This document shows, piece by piece, positions 23,992 to 31,651 of a DNA stretch of 64,000 nucleotides. The notes below the pieces were generated by a model. The model was not told the DNA's origin, ran no database searches, and saw only the letters and a program-made list of their open reading frames with translations. Each line of letters begins with the position of its first letter. Position 1 is the stretch's first letter. Source of the DNA: Treponema sp. UBA4377 (GTDB taxonomy: Bacteria > Spirochaetota > Spirochaetia > Treponematales > Treponemataceae); contig DGRX01000015.1 in the NCBI GenBank assembly GCA_002391235.1, positions 28,116 through 92,115 of the forward strand, given 5' to 3'. A program made the translations under genes and the position numbers.

Positions 23992-24285
23992 TTATTCAGC
24001 CGAAGAATCAGAAGCGGCGGAGGCCTCAATGACCTTTCCGCTGTTGTAATCGTCCAAGATTCTGTTCTGGAGTTCAGAACGGAATTCCGGGCTGATAGGA
24101 TGGGCAACATCCTTGTATTCTCCGGTGGCGGTCTTTTTGCTAGGCATAGCGATAAAAAGGCCGTCCTTGCCCTCAATAATTTTTACATTGTGAACAACAA
24201 AGCAGTTGTCAAATGTAATTGTAACATAGGCGCGAAGCTTTCCTTCGCCCGTCACTTTTCGGATGCGCAATTCTGTAATTTGCAT
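23992..24285 (-). CDS. spoVG: SpoVG-family RNA/DNA-binding regulator
   Basis: A 97-residue regulator. The N-terminus MQITELRIRKV and the core VKIIEGKDGLFIAMPSKK followed by DVAHPISPEFR are diagnostic. In spirochaetes SpoVG binds nucleic acids and affects gene expression. AAAGGAG is well spaced before the ATG. It follows ispE by 19 nt. Confidence 0.96.
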   Translation of the reverse strand: MQITELRIRKVTGEGKLRAYVTITFDNCFVVHNVKIIEGKDGLFIAMPSKKTATGEYKDVAHPISPEFRSELQNRILDDYNSGKVIEASAASDSSAE

Positions 24286-24304
24286 AATGCATCTCCTTTA
24301 CTTT

Positions 24305-25162
24305 TTATAATAAAGTCGCGTTCCATTTTCCAGAAAGAAGATTAATCGCGCCTTGAGCCTGCTTTGCAGATTCATAAACGCCAAAAACCGTCGAACCGGA
24401 GCCTGACATATCACAAAACAAAGCGCCGCTATTCTTTACGTCGGCAAGCGCCTGCTGGACTTTTGGATACTTGGCCGCTATGACCGGAGTGAAGTCGTTT
24501 ATAAAGTTCCAATCTTTGACCGGCCCTTTGTAAACGCCCTCAAGCTTGTCCAACGACAAATACCCGTTTTTGGGACTCCTAGCGCTCCTGTCAATCGCGG
24601 CGTATGCCTCCGGGGTTGACGAATGAACGCCTGGGAAAACCAGAACGTAATGCAAATCACATCTGGGGCTTATTGGCTTTACTAAGTCCCCTCTTCCTGA
24701 AACAATCGCGGCGCCGTCAAGCTTTCCGCCAAGGCTCAGAAAGAAAAACACATCGCTTCCCACTCGGGCGGCTATTTTATAAGCCGCGTCGCTTGGTATC
24801 GCAACGCCAAGTTTTTGCAGGGCTGTCAAGACAGCCGCGGCGTCGGAAGAACCTCCTCCCAAACCGCCGCCCAAAGGAATGCGTTTAGTCAACTGAACGC
24901 TAATTCCCGGCAAATCCCGCCCCAAGACGCTTTTGGCGGCCTGATAGGCGGAAGTGACTGTGTTTTCTTGCGGAAGAACAAGCTGAGCGCAAGAAACCTT
25001 GCAAACATTTTGTTCCGGCAAGGGATTGACGGTCAAAAAATCGCTCAAGCCCACAGTCGCAAAAACACTTTCTATCGGGTGAAATCCATCCTCTCTTTTA
25101 GGGAGAACGCGCAAGCCTAAATTAATTTTGGCAGGCGCATGAACGCAAATTTCGCCCAACAT
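24305..25162 (-). CDS. ispE: 4-diphosphocytidyl-2-C-methyl-D-erythritol kinase
   Basis: GHMP kinase of the MEP isoprenoid pathway. The 285-residue product has PAKINLGLRV near the start, the ATP loop GGGLGGGSSDAAAVL and the C-terminal SGSGSTVFGV. The ATG at 25162 is preferred over a TTG nine codons upstream because the TTG would overlap the -10 box. No Shine-Dalgarno is present, so the message is probably leaderless. First gene of the ispE-spoVG-tRNA-rplY run. Confidence 0.94.
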   Translation of the reverse strand: MLGEICVHAPAKINLGLRVLPKREDGFHPIESVFATVGLSDFLTVNPLPEQNVCKVSCAQLVLPQENTVTSAYQAAKSVLGRDLPGISVQLTKRIPLGGGLGGGSSDAAAVLTALQKLGVAIPSDAAYKIAARVGSDVFFFLSLGGKLDGAAIVSGRGDLVKPISPRCDLHYVLVFPGVHSSTPEAYAAIDRSARSPKNGYLSLDKLEGVYKGPVKDWNFINDFTPVIAAKYPKVQQALADVKNSGALFCDMSGSGSTVFGVYESAKQAQGAINLLSGKWNATLL

Positions 25163-25172
25163 AGTTTTTACA

Positions 25173-25200
25173 ATTATACAAATTGCCAAACTTTTGTCAA
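25173..25200 (-). promoter_or_regulatory. ispE promoter, leaderless configuration
   Basis: On the minus strand perfect TTGACA (25200-25195), 16 nt, perfect TATAAT (25178-25173). Ten bases separate the -10 from the ispE ATG, predicting a 5' leader of only about 2-4 nt. Confidence 0.82.
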
Positions 25201-25228
25201 TAGTTTGCGCGCGTATTTGTGGCGCGTA

Positions 25229-25257
25229 TTGACAAGAAAAACAAAAAATTATATATT
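25229..25257 (+). promoter_or_regulatory. strong promoter of the small acidic gene
   Basis: TTGACA (25229-25234), 17 nt of A-rich spacer, TATATT (25252-25257). It diverges from the ispE promoter with the -35 boxes 28 bp apart. The leader is about 12 nt including GAGG. Confidence 0.82.
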
Positions 25258-25275
25258 CATTCCACCGAGGCGCAA

Positions 25276-25488
25276 ATGTCAGTTGATCCCAATCCTTCAG
25301 AAGATTTCGAGAGAGTTGAATTCCTGTACACAGACGAAGTTAGCGAAGACGTCGCGTTAGACGACGCCTTAGACTTTGAAGACGACGAAAGCGTTGACAG
25401 TTTTTCAGTCTACGACGACGAAATCCTTAACGACGATTGGACGGACAACGAGTTTGCCGACGGCGACTCCGACGCCTTAAAATTCTAA
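25276..25488 (+). CDS. small highly acidic protein, unknown function
   Basis: A 70-residue protein with 27 Asp/Glu and only one Arg and one Lys by count; acidic residues run throughout (LDFEDDES, VYDDEILNDDWTDNEF). No signal peptide, membrane segment or known domain is seen. The ATG at 25276 is chosen because GAGG lies 5 nt upstream and the near-consensus promoter would start transcription just before it; a frame beginning upstream at 25219 would lie inside the promoter. The 3' end overlaps the convergent rsfS gene by 12 bp. It is the only + strand gene within about 14 kb of minus-strand genes. It could be an acidic chaperone-like, nucleic-acid-mimic or ion-binding protein. Confidence 0.7.
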   Translation: MSVDPNPSEDFERVEFLYTDEVSEDVALDDALDFEDDESVDSFSVYDDEILNDDWTDNEFADGDSDALKF

Positions 25489-25830
25489 GCGCTGGCCGGC
25501 GTGCCAAAGCTTTTCCAAATCGTAAAACTCCCTGGCCTCTTTTGACATCAAGTGAATGACTATGCTTCCCAAGTCAATTAAATTCCAGTCGTCGCCGTCG
25601 CTGATTTTCTTGTTGGTCTTGTGAACCTCCAAGCCCGAATCCTTTATGTAGTCCTTGATTTGCTTTTGCAAGCCTTGCGACTGGGCAGAGCTTGAAACGG
25701 TGGCGATCACAAAATAATCCGTCCAACTGTTCAATTCCGAAATGTCAAGGAGAACGATGTCGTCCCCCTTTCCGTCTTGAATCAAACGGGCCAACTCCTG
25801 GGCCTTTTCCTGCGTTGTCTTATTGTCCAT
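25477..25830 (-). CDS. rsfS: ribosome silencing factor
   Basis: RsfS binds L14 and blocks subunit joining in starvation. The 117-residue product has the family core DIVLLDISELNSWTDYFVIATVSSSAQSQ and GDDWNLIDLGSIVIHLMS. The ATG at 25830 follows AGGAGG; an in-frame start seven codons upstream is less likely. It ends the obgE-nadD-yqeK-LCP-rsfS run, a common bacterial order. Confidence 0.96.
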   Translation of the reverse strand: MDNKTTQEKAQELARLIQDGKGDDIVLLDISELNSWTDYFVIATVSSSAQSQGLQKQIKDYIKDSGLEVHKTNKKISDGDDWNLIDLGSIVIHLMSKEAREFYDLEKLWHAGQRLEF

Positions 25831-25847
25831 TTTTAGTCCTCCTAGCG

Positions 25848-27065
25848 TCACTGCTCTTGGCCCGCCGAAAGCTGGCCATGAACGTAGCGGCCGTCAAAAT
25901 CGCGGCCCAATATCAATATAAAGTCGAAGTTTGGCGTTTCGACGTTCTCGCCTTCGGCGGCGACGCGCGCTTCGGTGATTTTTGTGCATCTGATAAAATC
26001 ACCCAGCGATTTGGCCGCGTCGCGGTTTCCGATTAGGTCTACAATTTCCGTTTGCTCATAGTCGTTCGACGGAGCGTTTGAAACGTTCAAAACCTCAAAG
26101 CCGGCTCCCTGCAAAAGAATTTGCGTGTTGCGGGCCAAGCCCTGAACCTTGGTTCCGTTTTGAATTTCAAGAACGTAAGTTCGGTCGCCGCCCGCTCCCG
26201 ACGCTTGAATGATTGAAGAAACGGTTCTCCTTGCGACTTCCTTGATAAAGTCTCCGTTTCTGAACGGATACAGCAAAACCTTTCCGTCCACGCTTTGGTT
26301 AAGCCCCGTAACTTCTAGCTGGGTCACGCGTTCGTAGTCAATGCGGGTGACAATCTCAAGCAATTCGGCAAAGTCCTTTTGGCTCAAGTTGCTCGAAAAG
26401 CAAGAGGCAAAGCGCTTAAAGTTTTCTCGCTGAAAAATTACGCTGCGGTTTTTGCGCAAGGCGGCCAGCAAGGCTACAAGCATTGACTGGCGGCGCTCTT
26501 GGACTGAATCTTCCTCTTCGGTGTCAAGCGAGTAAGTCATGTAAGAGCTTACCTTGCTGCCAAAAAGGCGGACGGCGCCGCTGGGCAAAAGCCAAATCTC
26601 GCCGTTTGGGCCGCGCGCGTCAACCGGTTGCGGAATAAAGACGCCAAGGCCGCCAAGCAAGTCGGCCAAACGCTCAAAGTCCGCGAGCTGAATCTCGATT
26701 GTGTACGACAGTTCCAAATCCAAAAGCCTTTCGATTTCGCGCTTGTAAGCTCCAAGGCCTTTTTCCTTGAACACAGCGTCGATTCTGTCAACGCGGCCCA
26801 AGGACTCGTAAATCGCTCCGGTGTTTTCTGGAATCGTAATTAAGGCGCCCTTTCCGGACTCCGCGTAGGCCAAGAAAACGTCGGTAAAGACGACGTTCTG
26901 CCCGTCCTCAATCAAAATCAAGGCCTTGATGATCGGATCGGTCTTAAGCTTGTCCTTTACCGAGTCGGCGCGCAAGTAAACGTAAAACGAAACAATCAAC
27001 GCCAAAAAGATGGCGACTATCAAAACGAGAAAAATCATTCCTTTTCGTTCGCGCTTCAATCTCAT
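25848..27065 (-). CDS. LCP (LytR-CpsA-Psr) family protein with LytR_C domain
   Basis: A 405-residue membrane-anchored protein with one N-terminal helix (about 10-30). An LCP-like region (about 45-290) contains ITIPENTGAIYESLGRVDRI, LLGGLGVFIPQPVD and YMTYSL. The C-terminal LytR_C domain (about 305-395) has VLEIQNGTKVQGLARNTQILL. LCP enzymes attach polyprenyl-linked glycopolymers to the wall in other phyla. Here glycopolymer attachment is an inference, notable given the phosphonate polymer genes. It lies between yqeK and rsfS. Confidence 0.82.
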   Translation of the reverse strand: MRLKRERKGMIFLVLIVAIFLALIVSFYVYLRADSVKDKLKTDPIIKALILIEDGQNVVFTDVFLAYAESGKGALITIPENTGAIYESLGRVDRIDAVFKEKGLGAYKREIERLLDLELSYTIEIQLADFERLADLLGGLGVFIPQPVDARGPNGEIWLLPSGAVRLFGSKVSSYMTYSLDTEEEDSVQERRQSMLVALLAALRKNRSVIFQRENFKRFASCFSSNLSQKDFAELLEIVTRIDYERVTQLEVTGLNQSVDGKVLLYPFRNGDFIKEVARRTVSSIIQASGAGGDRTYVLEIQNGTKVQGLARNTQILLQGAGFEVLNVSNAPSNDYEQTEIVDLIGNRDAAKSLGDFIRCTKITEARVAAEGENVETPNFDFILILGRDFDGRYVHGQLSAGQEQ

Positions 27066-27084
27066 TTTTCACCTCGATATAAAG

Positions 27085-27672
27085 TCAGTCTTTTAGGCTC
27101 TTGTAAAACGCTTTGGTTTCGGCGGCGACCTTTTTGCCCTTGCCTTTTAGGTAGTCCATGCTTTCCTTGACCACCGCGGCGGTCATTTGGTTTACGCTCA
27201 TCGACATAAGGCGCTCTGTGTATTCCGGCGTGACGTTCTCGCGGCCCGGCTCAATCTTGTCGGCGACGTACAAAAGCTTGGCCAAGTCGCTCATTCCGAC
27301 TTTGCCAAAAGTATGGTTGGCCACGGCCTCCAAAACGTCCTTGTCGTCGACGCTCCAATTGTCGCGGAGCAAGACCGCCGCCGCCCTTCCGTGCAAAAGG
27401 GCCGGCTTGTTCAACTCCATTTTCAGCAAAGGCTCTCCGTCCAAGGCCGCGGTCTTAAGCAAGGCCTCGTCGTTCATGCTCTTGCAAATGTCGTGGGCGA
27501 TTCCAACAAAAAAACCTATCTGTTCGTTCAATCCATAATGGGCGCAAAGCTTTGCGCAAGTCTGGGCGACCCGCACGCTGTGCTTGTAGCGCTCTTCGCT
27601 TACGGCTCCCAAGGCGTACTTTCGCACGCTTTCGGTCAGCTCCGCAAGCTCCAATCTATTGTTTATATCCAT
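27085..27672 (-). CDS. yqeK: HD-domain diadenosine tetraphosphatase (YqeK)
   Basis: Symmetrical Ap4A hydrolase that gives two ADP. The 195-residue protein carries HD metal ligands: H in RYKHSVRVAQ, HD in VGIAHDICKS, and the following LLHGRAAAVLL. The ATG at 27672 lies inside the nadD coding region (17-nt overlap), the usual nadD-yqeK coupling. Confidence 0.92.
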   Translation of the reverse strand: MDINNRLELAELTESVRKYALGAVSEERYKHSVRVAQTCAKLCAHYGLNEQIGFFVGIAHDICKSMNDEALLKTAALDGEPLLKMELNKPALLHGRAAAVLLRDNWSVDDKDVLEAVANHTFGKVGMSDLAKLLYVADKIEPGRENVTPEYTERLMSMSVNQMTAAVVKESMDYLKGKGKKVAAETKAFYKSLKD

Positions 27673-28324
27673 ATAGCCTGTTTGCCACAATGTATTCGTA
27701 AACCGCTTTAGGCAGCAAGTACCTCCAGCTTTTTCCGTTCAATATGCGGTTCCTTATGTCTGTCGAGGAGACGGGAACGATTACGTTCTTTAGCTCTGTG
27801 TAAGGCCAAACAAAAGTCTTTTTGTCCACATCCATAAATTGTCCGCTGGCGTCCACGCCGCCGACATAATCCCCGCGGGGCTTGTTGGCCGCCGCCACGG
27901 AACGCCTGTCGCCAAGGTTTTGCCTTGCCGCGATAATAATGTCGCAAAGGGAGGCAAGCTTGTCCGCCTCCTTCCATTTATGGAATTCGGCGGCGATTTC
28001 CTGGCCCATTATCAAGCCGAATTTCCCTTCCGCGCGGCCGTTATACTTGTCCATCAAAAAGCGGATTGTGTCAATCGTGTACGACACGCCGCCGCGCTGG
28101 ATTTCGCAAGGCTCAATCTCAAATTTAGGGTTGTCGCAAATCGCCGCCTCCAGCATCGCCAAGCGGCTTGAAGGAGAAACGCTCGCCGACAATTGCTTGT
28201 GCGGCGCTATGAAAGTCGGAACGAACAAAACCTTGTCGTATCCTAGCGACAAAACTTCGTCGGCAACCGTCAAATGGCCGCAATGAACGGGATTAAAGCT
28301 TCCGCCGTAAACAGCAATCTTCAA
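27656..28324 (-). CDS. nadD: nicotinate-nucleotide adenylyltransferase
   Basis: Makes deamido-NAD from nicotinate mononucleotide and ATP. 222 residues. The nucleotidyltransferase motif YGGSFNPVHCGH is at 5-16; the C-terminal VPVSSTDIRNRI is the conserved phosphate loop. The ATG overlaps the obgE stop (ATGA). Confidence 0.95.
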   Translation of the reverse strand: MKIAVYGGSFNPVHCGHLTVADEVLSLGYDKVLFVPTFIAPHKQLSASVSPSSRLAMLEAAICDNPKFEIEPCEIQRGGVSYTIDTIRFLMDKYNGRAEGKFGLIMGQEIAAEFHKWKEADKLASLCDIIIAARQNLGDRRSVAAANKPRGDYVGGVDASGQFMDVDKKTFVWPYTELKNVIVPVSSTDIRNRILNGKSWRYLLPKAVYEYIVANRLYGYKQ

Positions 28325-29442
28325 TTTTCGCTCCCCGGATACTGGACTTCCGCGTCGTCGTCGATGGACTCCCGTTCCGCCATAAAAGAGCTTACGGCAG
28401 GAGAAGCCTGGCCGCCGTCCAAAGGCCGCTCGCCTTCCAGATTGTCAACCAACTGAATGACGGCGTTCCTTAAAGCGGCCATTCCGATGTTGTTCAAAAT
28501 CGAAACGGAAAGAACCGCCATGTCCTTGTCGGCGGCCTTGATTTTTTCCGCGATTTGGCCGGCGTTTTCCTTGGCGCCTTCAACGTCAATCTTGTTGCAC
28601 AAAACCATTCTTGGCTTTTTGGCCAAGTCCTCGGAATAGGCGGCCAGCTCCTTTTCCAAAGTTTCGTATGCCGTCAAATAGTTTGAGTCGCTTGCGTCAA
28701 TTATGAACAAAAGGCATTGCGTGCGCGAAATGTGCTTCAAGAACTTAAAGCCAAGGCCGACGCCTTCGCTCGCGCCTTCCAAAATTCCCGGAATGTCAGC
28801 GATGATTATGTCGCGGTCGTCGTCAACGCGCAAAACGCCAAGGTTGGGAATCTTTGTCGTAAAAGGATAAGGCGCGATTTTTGGACGGGCGTTGGTAAAA
28901 GCCGTCAAAAGCGAAGACTTTCCGGCGTTGGGAAAGCCGACCAAGCCCACGTCGGCCATAATGCTAAGCTCGACGCGGATTTTCTTGACAGTTCCGGGCT
29001 CGCCCTTGTTGGCGACGCGCGGAGCCTGGTTGGTCGACGACTTAAAGTGGATGTTTCCCCAGCCGCCGTTTCCGCCCTTTAAAAGCAGGAACTTTTCGTC
29101 CTCGCTTTGGGTCGTAAAGTCATGGATTAGCTCGCCAGTCTCGGCGTCCTTTAAGCTTGTTCCGGGCGGAACGGGAATGACCAAGTCCTCGCCGGCGGCG
29201 CCGTACTTGCCCCAGCTCATTCCGTCAGTGCCGTTCTTGGCCTTTAAAATAGGCCGGCGGCGCAAGCGCGAAAGAGTTCGCATGTTGCGCTTTACGACAA
29301 AGTAAACGTCGCCGCCCTTTCCGCCGTCGCCGCCGGAAGGCCCTCCAAGAGGAATGTATTTTTCCCGCCTAAAGGATATGCAGCCGTTTCCGCCCTTTCC
29401 TGAGGATACTGTAATTACCGCCTCGTCCGCAAATTGAATCAT
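28321..29442 (-). CDS. obgE: GTPase ObgE/CgtA
   Basis: Ribosome-assembly GTPase, 373 residues. The glycine-rich Obg fold (GKGGNGCISFRREKYIPLGG) is followed by the G domain: GFPNAGKSSLLTAF, ADIPGILEGASEG and CNKID. The C-terminal tail after the G domain is short, about 40 residues without a clear extra domain. It begins about 13 nt after the T-run of the rpmA terminator, so expression may depend on read-through. Confidence 0.96.
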   Translation of the reverse strand: MIQFADEAVITVSSGKGGNGCISFRREKYIPLGGPSGGDGGKGGDVYFVVKRNMRTLSRLRRRPILKAKNGTDGMSWGKYGAAGEDLVIPVPPGTSLKDAETGELIHDFTTQSEDEKFLLLKGGNGGWGNIHFKSSTNQAPRVANKGEPGTVKKIRVELSIMADVGLVGFPNAGKSSLLTAFTNARPKIAPYPFTTKIPNLGVLRVDDDRDIIIADIPGILEGASEGVGLGFKFLKHISRTQCLLFIIDASDSNYLTAYETLEKELAAYSEDLAKKPRMVLCNKIDVEGAKENAGQIAEKIKAADKDMAVLSVSILNNIGMAALRNAVIQLVDNLEGERPLDGGQASPAVSSFMAERESIDDDAEVQYPGSEN

Positions 29443-29454
29443 AATTCACCAAAG

Positions 29455-29485
29455 AAAAAAAAAGCCCGGCATATAAAACCGGGCT
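29455..29485 (-). terminator. terminator after rpmA
   Basis: On the minus strand AGCCCGG, a 9-nt loop, CCGGGCT, then nine T residues: an intrinsic terminator between rpmA and obgE. No separate obgE promoter is obvious. Confidence 0.8.
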
Positions 29486-29505
29486 GCTATATGCGGTTGT
29501 CAACC

Positions 29506-29757
29506 TTACGCGTTAACAACAGAAATGTACTTTCTGTTGTTGCTCTCGTGGAAGACAACCTTTCCGTCGGCCGTAGCAAAAATGCTGTCGTCGCCGGCGA
29601 GTTTGGCATTGTCGCCCGGGAAAAACTTTGTGCCGCGCTGCTTAACGATGATTGAACCAGCTGTCACAAACTGTCCCGCATATCTTTTAACGCCCAAGTG
29701 CTTGGGGTTTGACTGGCGGCCGTTTTTAGCGCCGCTTCCGCCTTTGCTTCTTCCCAT
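29506..29757 (-). CDS. rpmA: 50S ribosomal protein L27
   Basis: 83 residues, starting GRSKGGSGAKNGRQS and containing GVKRYAGQFVTAGSIIVKQRGTKFFPG in consecutive segments. The ATG at 29757 is 1 nt after the prp stop and has GAGGAAT upstream. There is no N-terminal leader of the type removed by the Prp protease in Firmicutes. The same frame stays open upstream, but that stretch overlaps prp and is not L27-like. Confidence 0.96.
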   Translation of the reverse strand: MGRSKGGSGAKNGRQSNPKHLGVKRYAGQFVTAGSIIVKQRGTKFFPGDNAKLAGDDSIFATADGKVVFHESNNRKYISVVNA

Positions 29758-29758
29758 T

Positions 29759-30088
29759 TTATTCCTCCAATTTACATTCCAATTGAACATTTTGCGGAAA
29801 CTCTTTGACAAGGCTTTCAAAGCCTTTTTGCAAAAAGTCCGCGGCGAACTTAAGCTCGGCCGCTGCCGAATCTCGGTCCGCCTTAGCTTCAAAAGCCAGC
29901 CGCCCTTTTACAGGCTCTTCGCCGCTGAAGCTGACCCCAGGCCTTTTTTCCAAGGTTTGCGCCGCAGTCCGCAACAAAACCGTAACCGCCGCGCAAACTA
30001 TGTCTTGGCCCTTTTTGTCAAAAAGCGCGTGTCCTTCCGCCTTGCAGGCAAGAAGCGACCGGCCTTTGACAAGCTGGATTTTTATCAT
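29759..30088 (-). CDS. prp: ribosomal-processing cysteine protease Prp (YsxB family)
   Basis: A 109-residue protein between rplU and rpmA. It has the Prp catalytic pair in conserved context: His in AEGHALFDKKG and Cys in QDIVCAAVTVLL. In Firmicutes Prp trims an N-terminal extension from L27. Its ATG overlaps the rplU stop (TAATG). The neighbouring L27 lacks an obvious extension, so the substrate here is unclear. Confidence 0.9.
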   Translation of the reverse strand: MIKIQLVKGRSLLACKAEGHALFDKKGQDIVCAAVTVLLRTAAQTLEKRPGVSFSGEEPVKGRLAFEAKADRDSAAAELKFAADFLQKGFESLVKEFPQNVQLECKLEE

Positions 30089-30399
30089 TACGCGATGATT
30101 TCGTCAACGCGAACGTTTGTGTATTGCTGTCGATGGCCGATCAAGCGGTGGTAGTCCTTCTTGCTCTTGTACTTGAAAACAAGAACTTTCTTGTCGCGGA
30201 AAGAATCTTCCACTGTTACCTTAACCTTGGCTCCGCTTACATAAGGAGCGCCCACCTTTACATTGTCTCCGTCGCTGACAAGCAAAACTGAGTCAATGTC
30301 AATCTTGGCGCCCTTTTCAGCGTCGATTTTGTCAACTTGAAGCAAGGCTCCTTTTTCAGCCTTATACTGTTTGCCTTTGTATTCAACAAGCGCGTACAT
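30088..30399 (-). CDS. rplU: 50S ribosomal protein L21
   Basis: 103 residues beginning MYALVEYKGKQYKAEKG and ending with the L21 signature KKDYHRLIGHRQQYTNVRV. GAGG precedes the ATG. First gene of rplU-prp-rpmA. An 80-nt leader contains a hairpin that could serve autoregulation. Confidence 0.97.
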   Translation of the reverse strand: MYALVEYKGKQYKAEKGALLQVDKIDAEKGAKIDIDSVLLVSDGDNVKVGAPYVSGAKVKVTVEDSFRDKKVLVFKYKSKKDYHRLIGHRQQYTNVRVDEIIA

Positions 30400-30440
30400 A
30401 TTAAAACCTCAAAAAATAAATTTCATATAAAGCGCGCTTT

Positions 30441-30516
30441 GCCAGGCAAACGGGACGCCTGACAACCGCGTATTTATGTAGAGTTTATTTTATCAAATTT
30501 TGGCTAAATTAGTCAA
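30441..30516 (-). promoter_or_regulatory. rplU promoter and leader hairpin
   Basis: On the minus strand TTGACT (30516-30511), 18 nt, TAAAAT (30492-30487). The predicted leader of about 80 nt contains a hairpin GTCAGGC/GCCTGGC (30463-30457/30447-30441) followed by the palindrome AAGCGCGCTT. Leader structures regulating L21 are known in other bacteria; function here is inferred. Confidence 0.6.
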
Positions 30517-30547
30517 TAGTTATAACAACTTTTGTAATAAAATAAAT

Positions 30548-30665
30548 TTCGCTTGCATTTACGCGGAAGCGCGCTATTGCAAAGCCCGCGAAGGCGGGCG
30601 GTTGAATATTTTCCTATAGCAAAAGCGCGCGAAAATTCGCTTGCATTTACACGGAAGCGCGCTAT
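30548..30665 (+). repeat. 30-bp direct repeat carrying the ComFB-gene promoter
   Basis: Two copies, 30548-30577 and 30636-30665, differ at one base; each starts TTCGCTTGCATTTAC and ends CGGAAGCGCGCTAT. The downstream copy completes a promoter, TTGCAT (30641-30646), 16 nt, TATAAT (30663-30668), only 8 nt before the ATG at 30677. The upstream copy reads TATTGC at the -10 position. A GC hairpin GCCCGC-GAAG-GCGGGC lies between them. Confidence 0.85.
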
Positions 30666-30676
30666 AATAAGTTGAT

Positions 30677-31426
30677 ATGAAAGTCACTAATTTGATGGAA
30701 GACTATGTGCGCGCCCACGTAGACGACATGTACGAGCGTCTAAAGGCCGAAAACGTCAGTTGGCTAACTTGCGACTGCGAAAACTGCCGCATGGACACAC
30801 AATGCTATGTTTTGAATAGAATTCCGCCCAAGTACACAATTTCGGGCAGAGGCGTGAACCACGCCCAAAACGAGCTCGAAACCGCCAAGCAAGTCATGGC
30901 GGACGTAGACATTTTGGTAATGGACGGCATCCGCTTGATAAGCGGCCAAAAGCGCCCCAACCATGATTCCGCCTATACAAGCGACGCAGAGATTTTGAGC
31001 GGAAGGTTCCCCTTCTACTTCTTCCCGATTTTTTCGGGATCGGTTTACGACGGAACGACCTTTGAGTCCTTGTCAAACGCTGAGATTACCATAAACTACA
31101 AGGGAAAGCCGGCAAAAATGCTCGACTCGACTTGGCAGAACCCATGCAAAACCTTTAAGGCCACCGAAGGCGGCTACACTTTCTGCGTTGAACCGGAAAA
31201 GGCCAAAAAAGAAGGGATCGCAAAAGACTTTAACTTTGAGCTTGTAATAATGGCTCCGGGCTACGAGACGATAAACTACGCCTTTACGGTTCCTGTAACA
31301 AGCAAAATCCTTAAAGGCCCTGGAGCCCGCCCCACTTATTCGCTAAAGATCACGGACTTGTTCCTCTTTCCGCAAGGAATGGTCAATCCGATGGAACGCT
31401 ATCCGGTTCCCGGAGACGCGCAGTAA
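30677..31426 (+). CDS. ComFB-domain protein with C-terminal beta-sandwich-like region
   Basis: A 249-residue protein. Residues 1-100 match the ComFB family: MKVTNLMEDYVRAHVDDMY, a Cys cluster CDCENC (32-37) with Cys43, then LNRIPPKYT. ComFB proteins have been reported as cyclic-dinucleotide receptors in some bacteria. Residues 115-235 look like an Ig/carboxypeptidase-regulatory beta domain (IFSGSVYDGTTFESLSNAEI, LVIMAPGYETINYAF). No signal peptide. The -10 box 8 nt upstream and absence of a ribosome-binding site predict leaderless expression. Confidence 0.78.
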   Translation: MKVTNLMEDYVRAHVDDMYERLKAENVSWLTCDCENCRMDTQCYVLNRIPPKYTISGRGVNHAQNELETAKQVMADVDILVMDGIRLISGQKRPNHDSAYTSDAEILSGRFPFYFFPIFSGSVYDGTTFESLSNAEITINYKGKPAKMLDSTWQNPCKTFKATEGGYTFCVEPEKAKKEGIAKDFNFELVIMAPGYETINYAFTVPVTSKILKGPGARPTYSLKITDLFLFPQGMVNPMERYPVPGDAQ

Positions 31427-31442
31427 AAAGGCGACCAAAAGG

Positions 31443-31475
31443 TTCCGCCAAAAAAATGGAGTTTTTTTGGCGGAA
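31443..31475 (+). terminator. terminator-like hairpin after the ComFB gene
   Basis: Perfect 14-bp stem TTCCGCCAAAAAAA/TTTTTTTGGCGGAA with a 5-nt loop, 17 nt after the stop codon. The T-run lies within the 3' arm rather than after it. Confidence 0.65.
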
Positions 31476-31478
31476 GCC

Positions 31479-31507
31479 TTGACACGTTTTGGCTAATTTG
31501 ATAGTAT
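31479..31507 (+). promoter_or_regulatory. tRNA-Val promoter
   Basis: TTGACA (31479-31484), 17 nt, TAGTAT (31502-31507), 13 nt before the mature tRNA 5' end. Confidence 0.8.
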
Positions 31508-31520
31508 TACATTCACTTAC

Positions 31521-31594
31521 GGACGATTAGCTCAGCTGGTACGAGCGTCTGGTTTACACCCAGAATGTCGGGGGTTCGATCCCCTCATCGTCCA
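31521..31594 (+). tRNA. tRNA-Val (anticodon TAC)
   Basis: 74 nt: acceptor GGACGAT/ATCGTCC, D-stem GCTC/GAGC, anticodon arm TCTGG-TTTACAC-CCAGA, T-arm GGGGG-TTCGATC-CCCTC, discriminator A. CCA is not encoded. Confidence 0.97.
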
Positions 31595-31600
31595 AAGGCA

Positions 31601-31632
31601 AAAAAACCGCTTCGATTGAAGCGGTTTTTTTT
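31601..31632. terminator. bidirectional terminator between tRNA-Val and the giant gene
   Basis: AAAACCGCTTC and GAAGCGGTTTT form a stem around GATT, with A-run and T-run on the two sides. It can end tRNA-Val on + and the 2676-residue gene on -. Confidence 0.85.
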
Positions 31633-31651
31633 GCGGCGCGACACACAGTAC

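Noticed and set aside
29758..29892. Longer L27 with a 45-residue N-terminal extension
   Set aside because: The upstream part overlaps prp in another frame, has basic low-quality sequence, and a good ribosome-binding site serves the ATG at 29757. Kept only as an alternative in the Prp finding.
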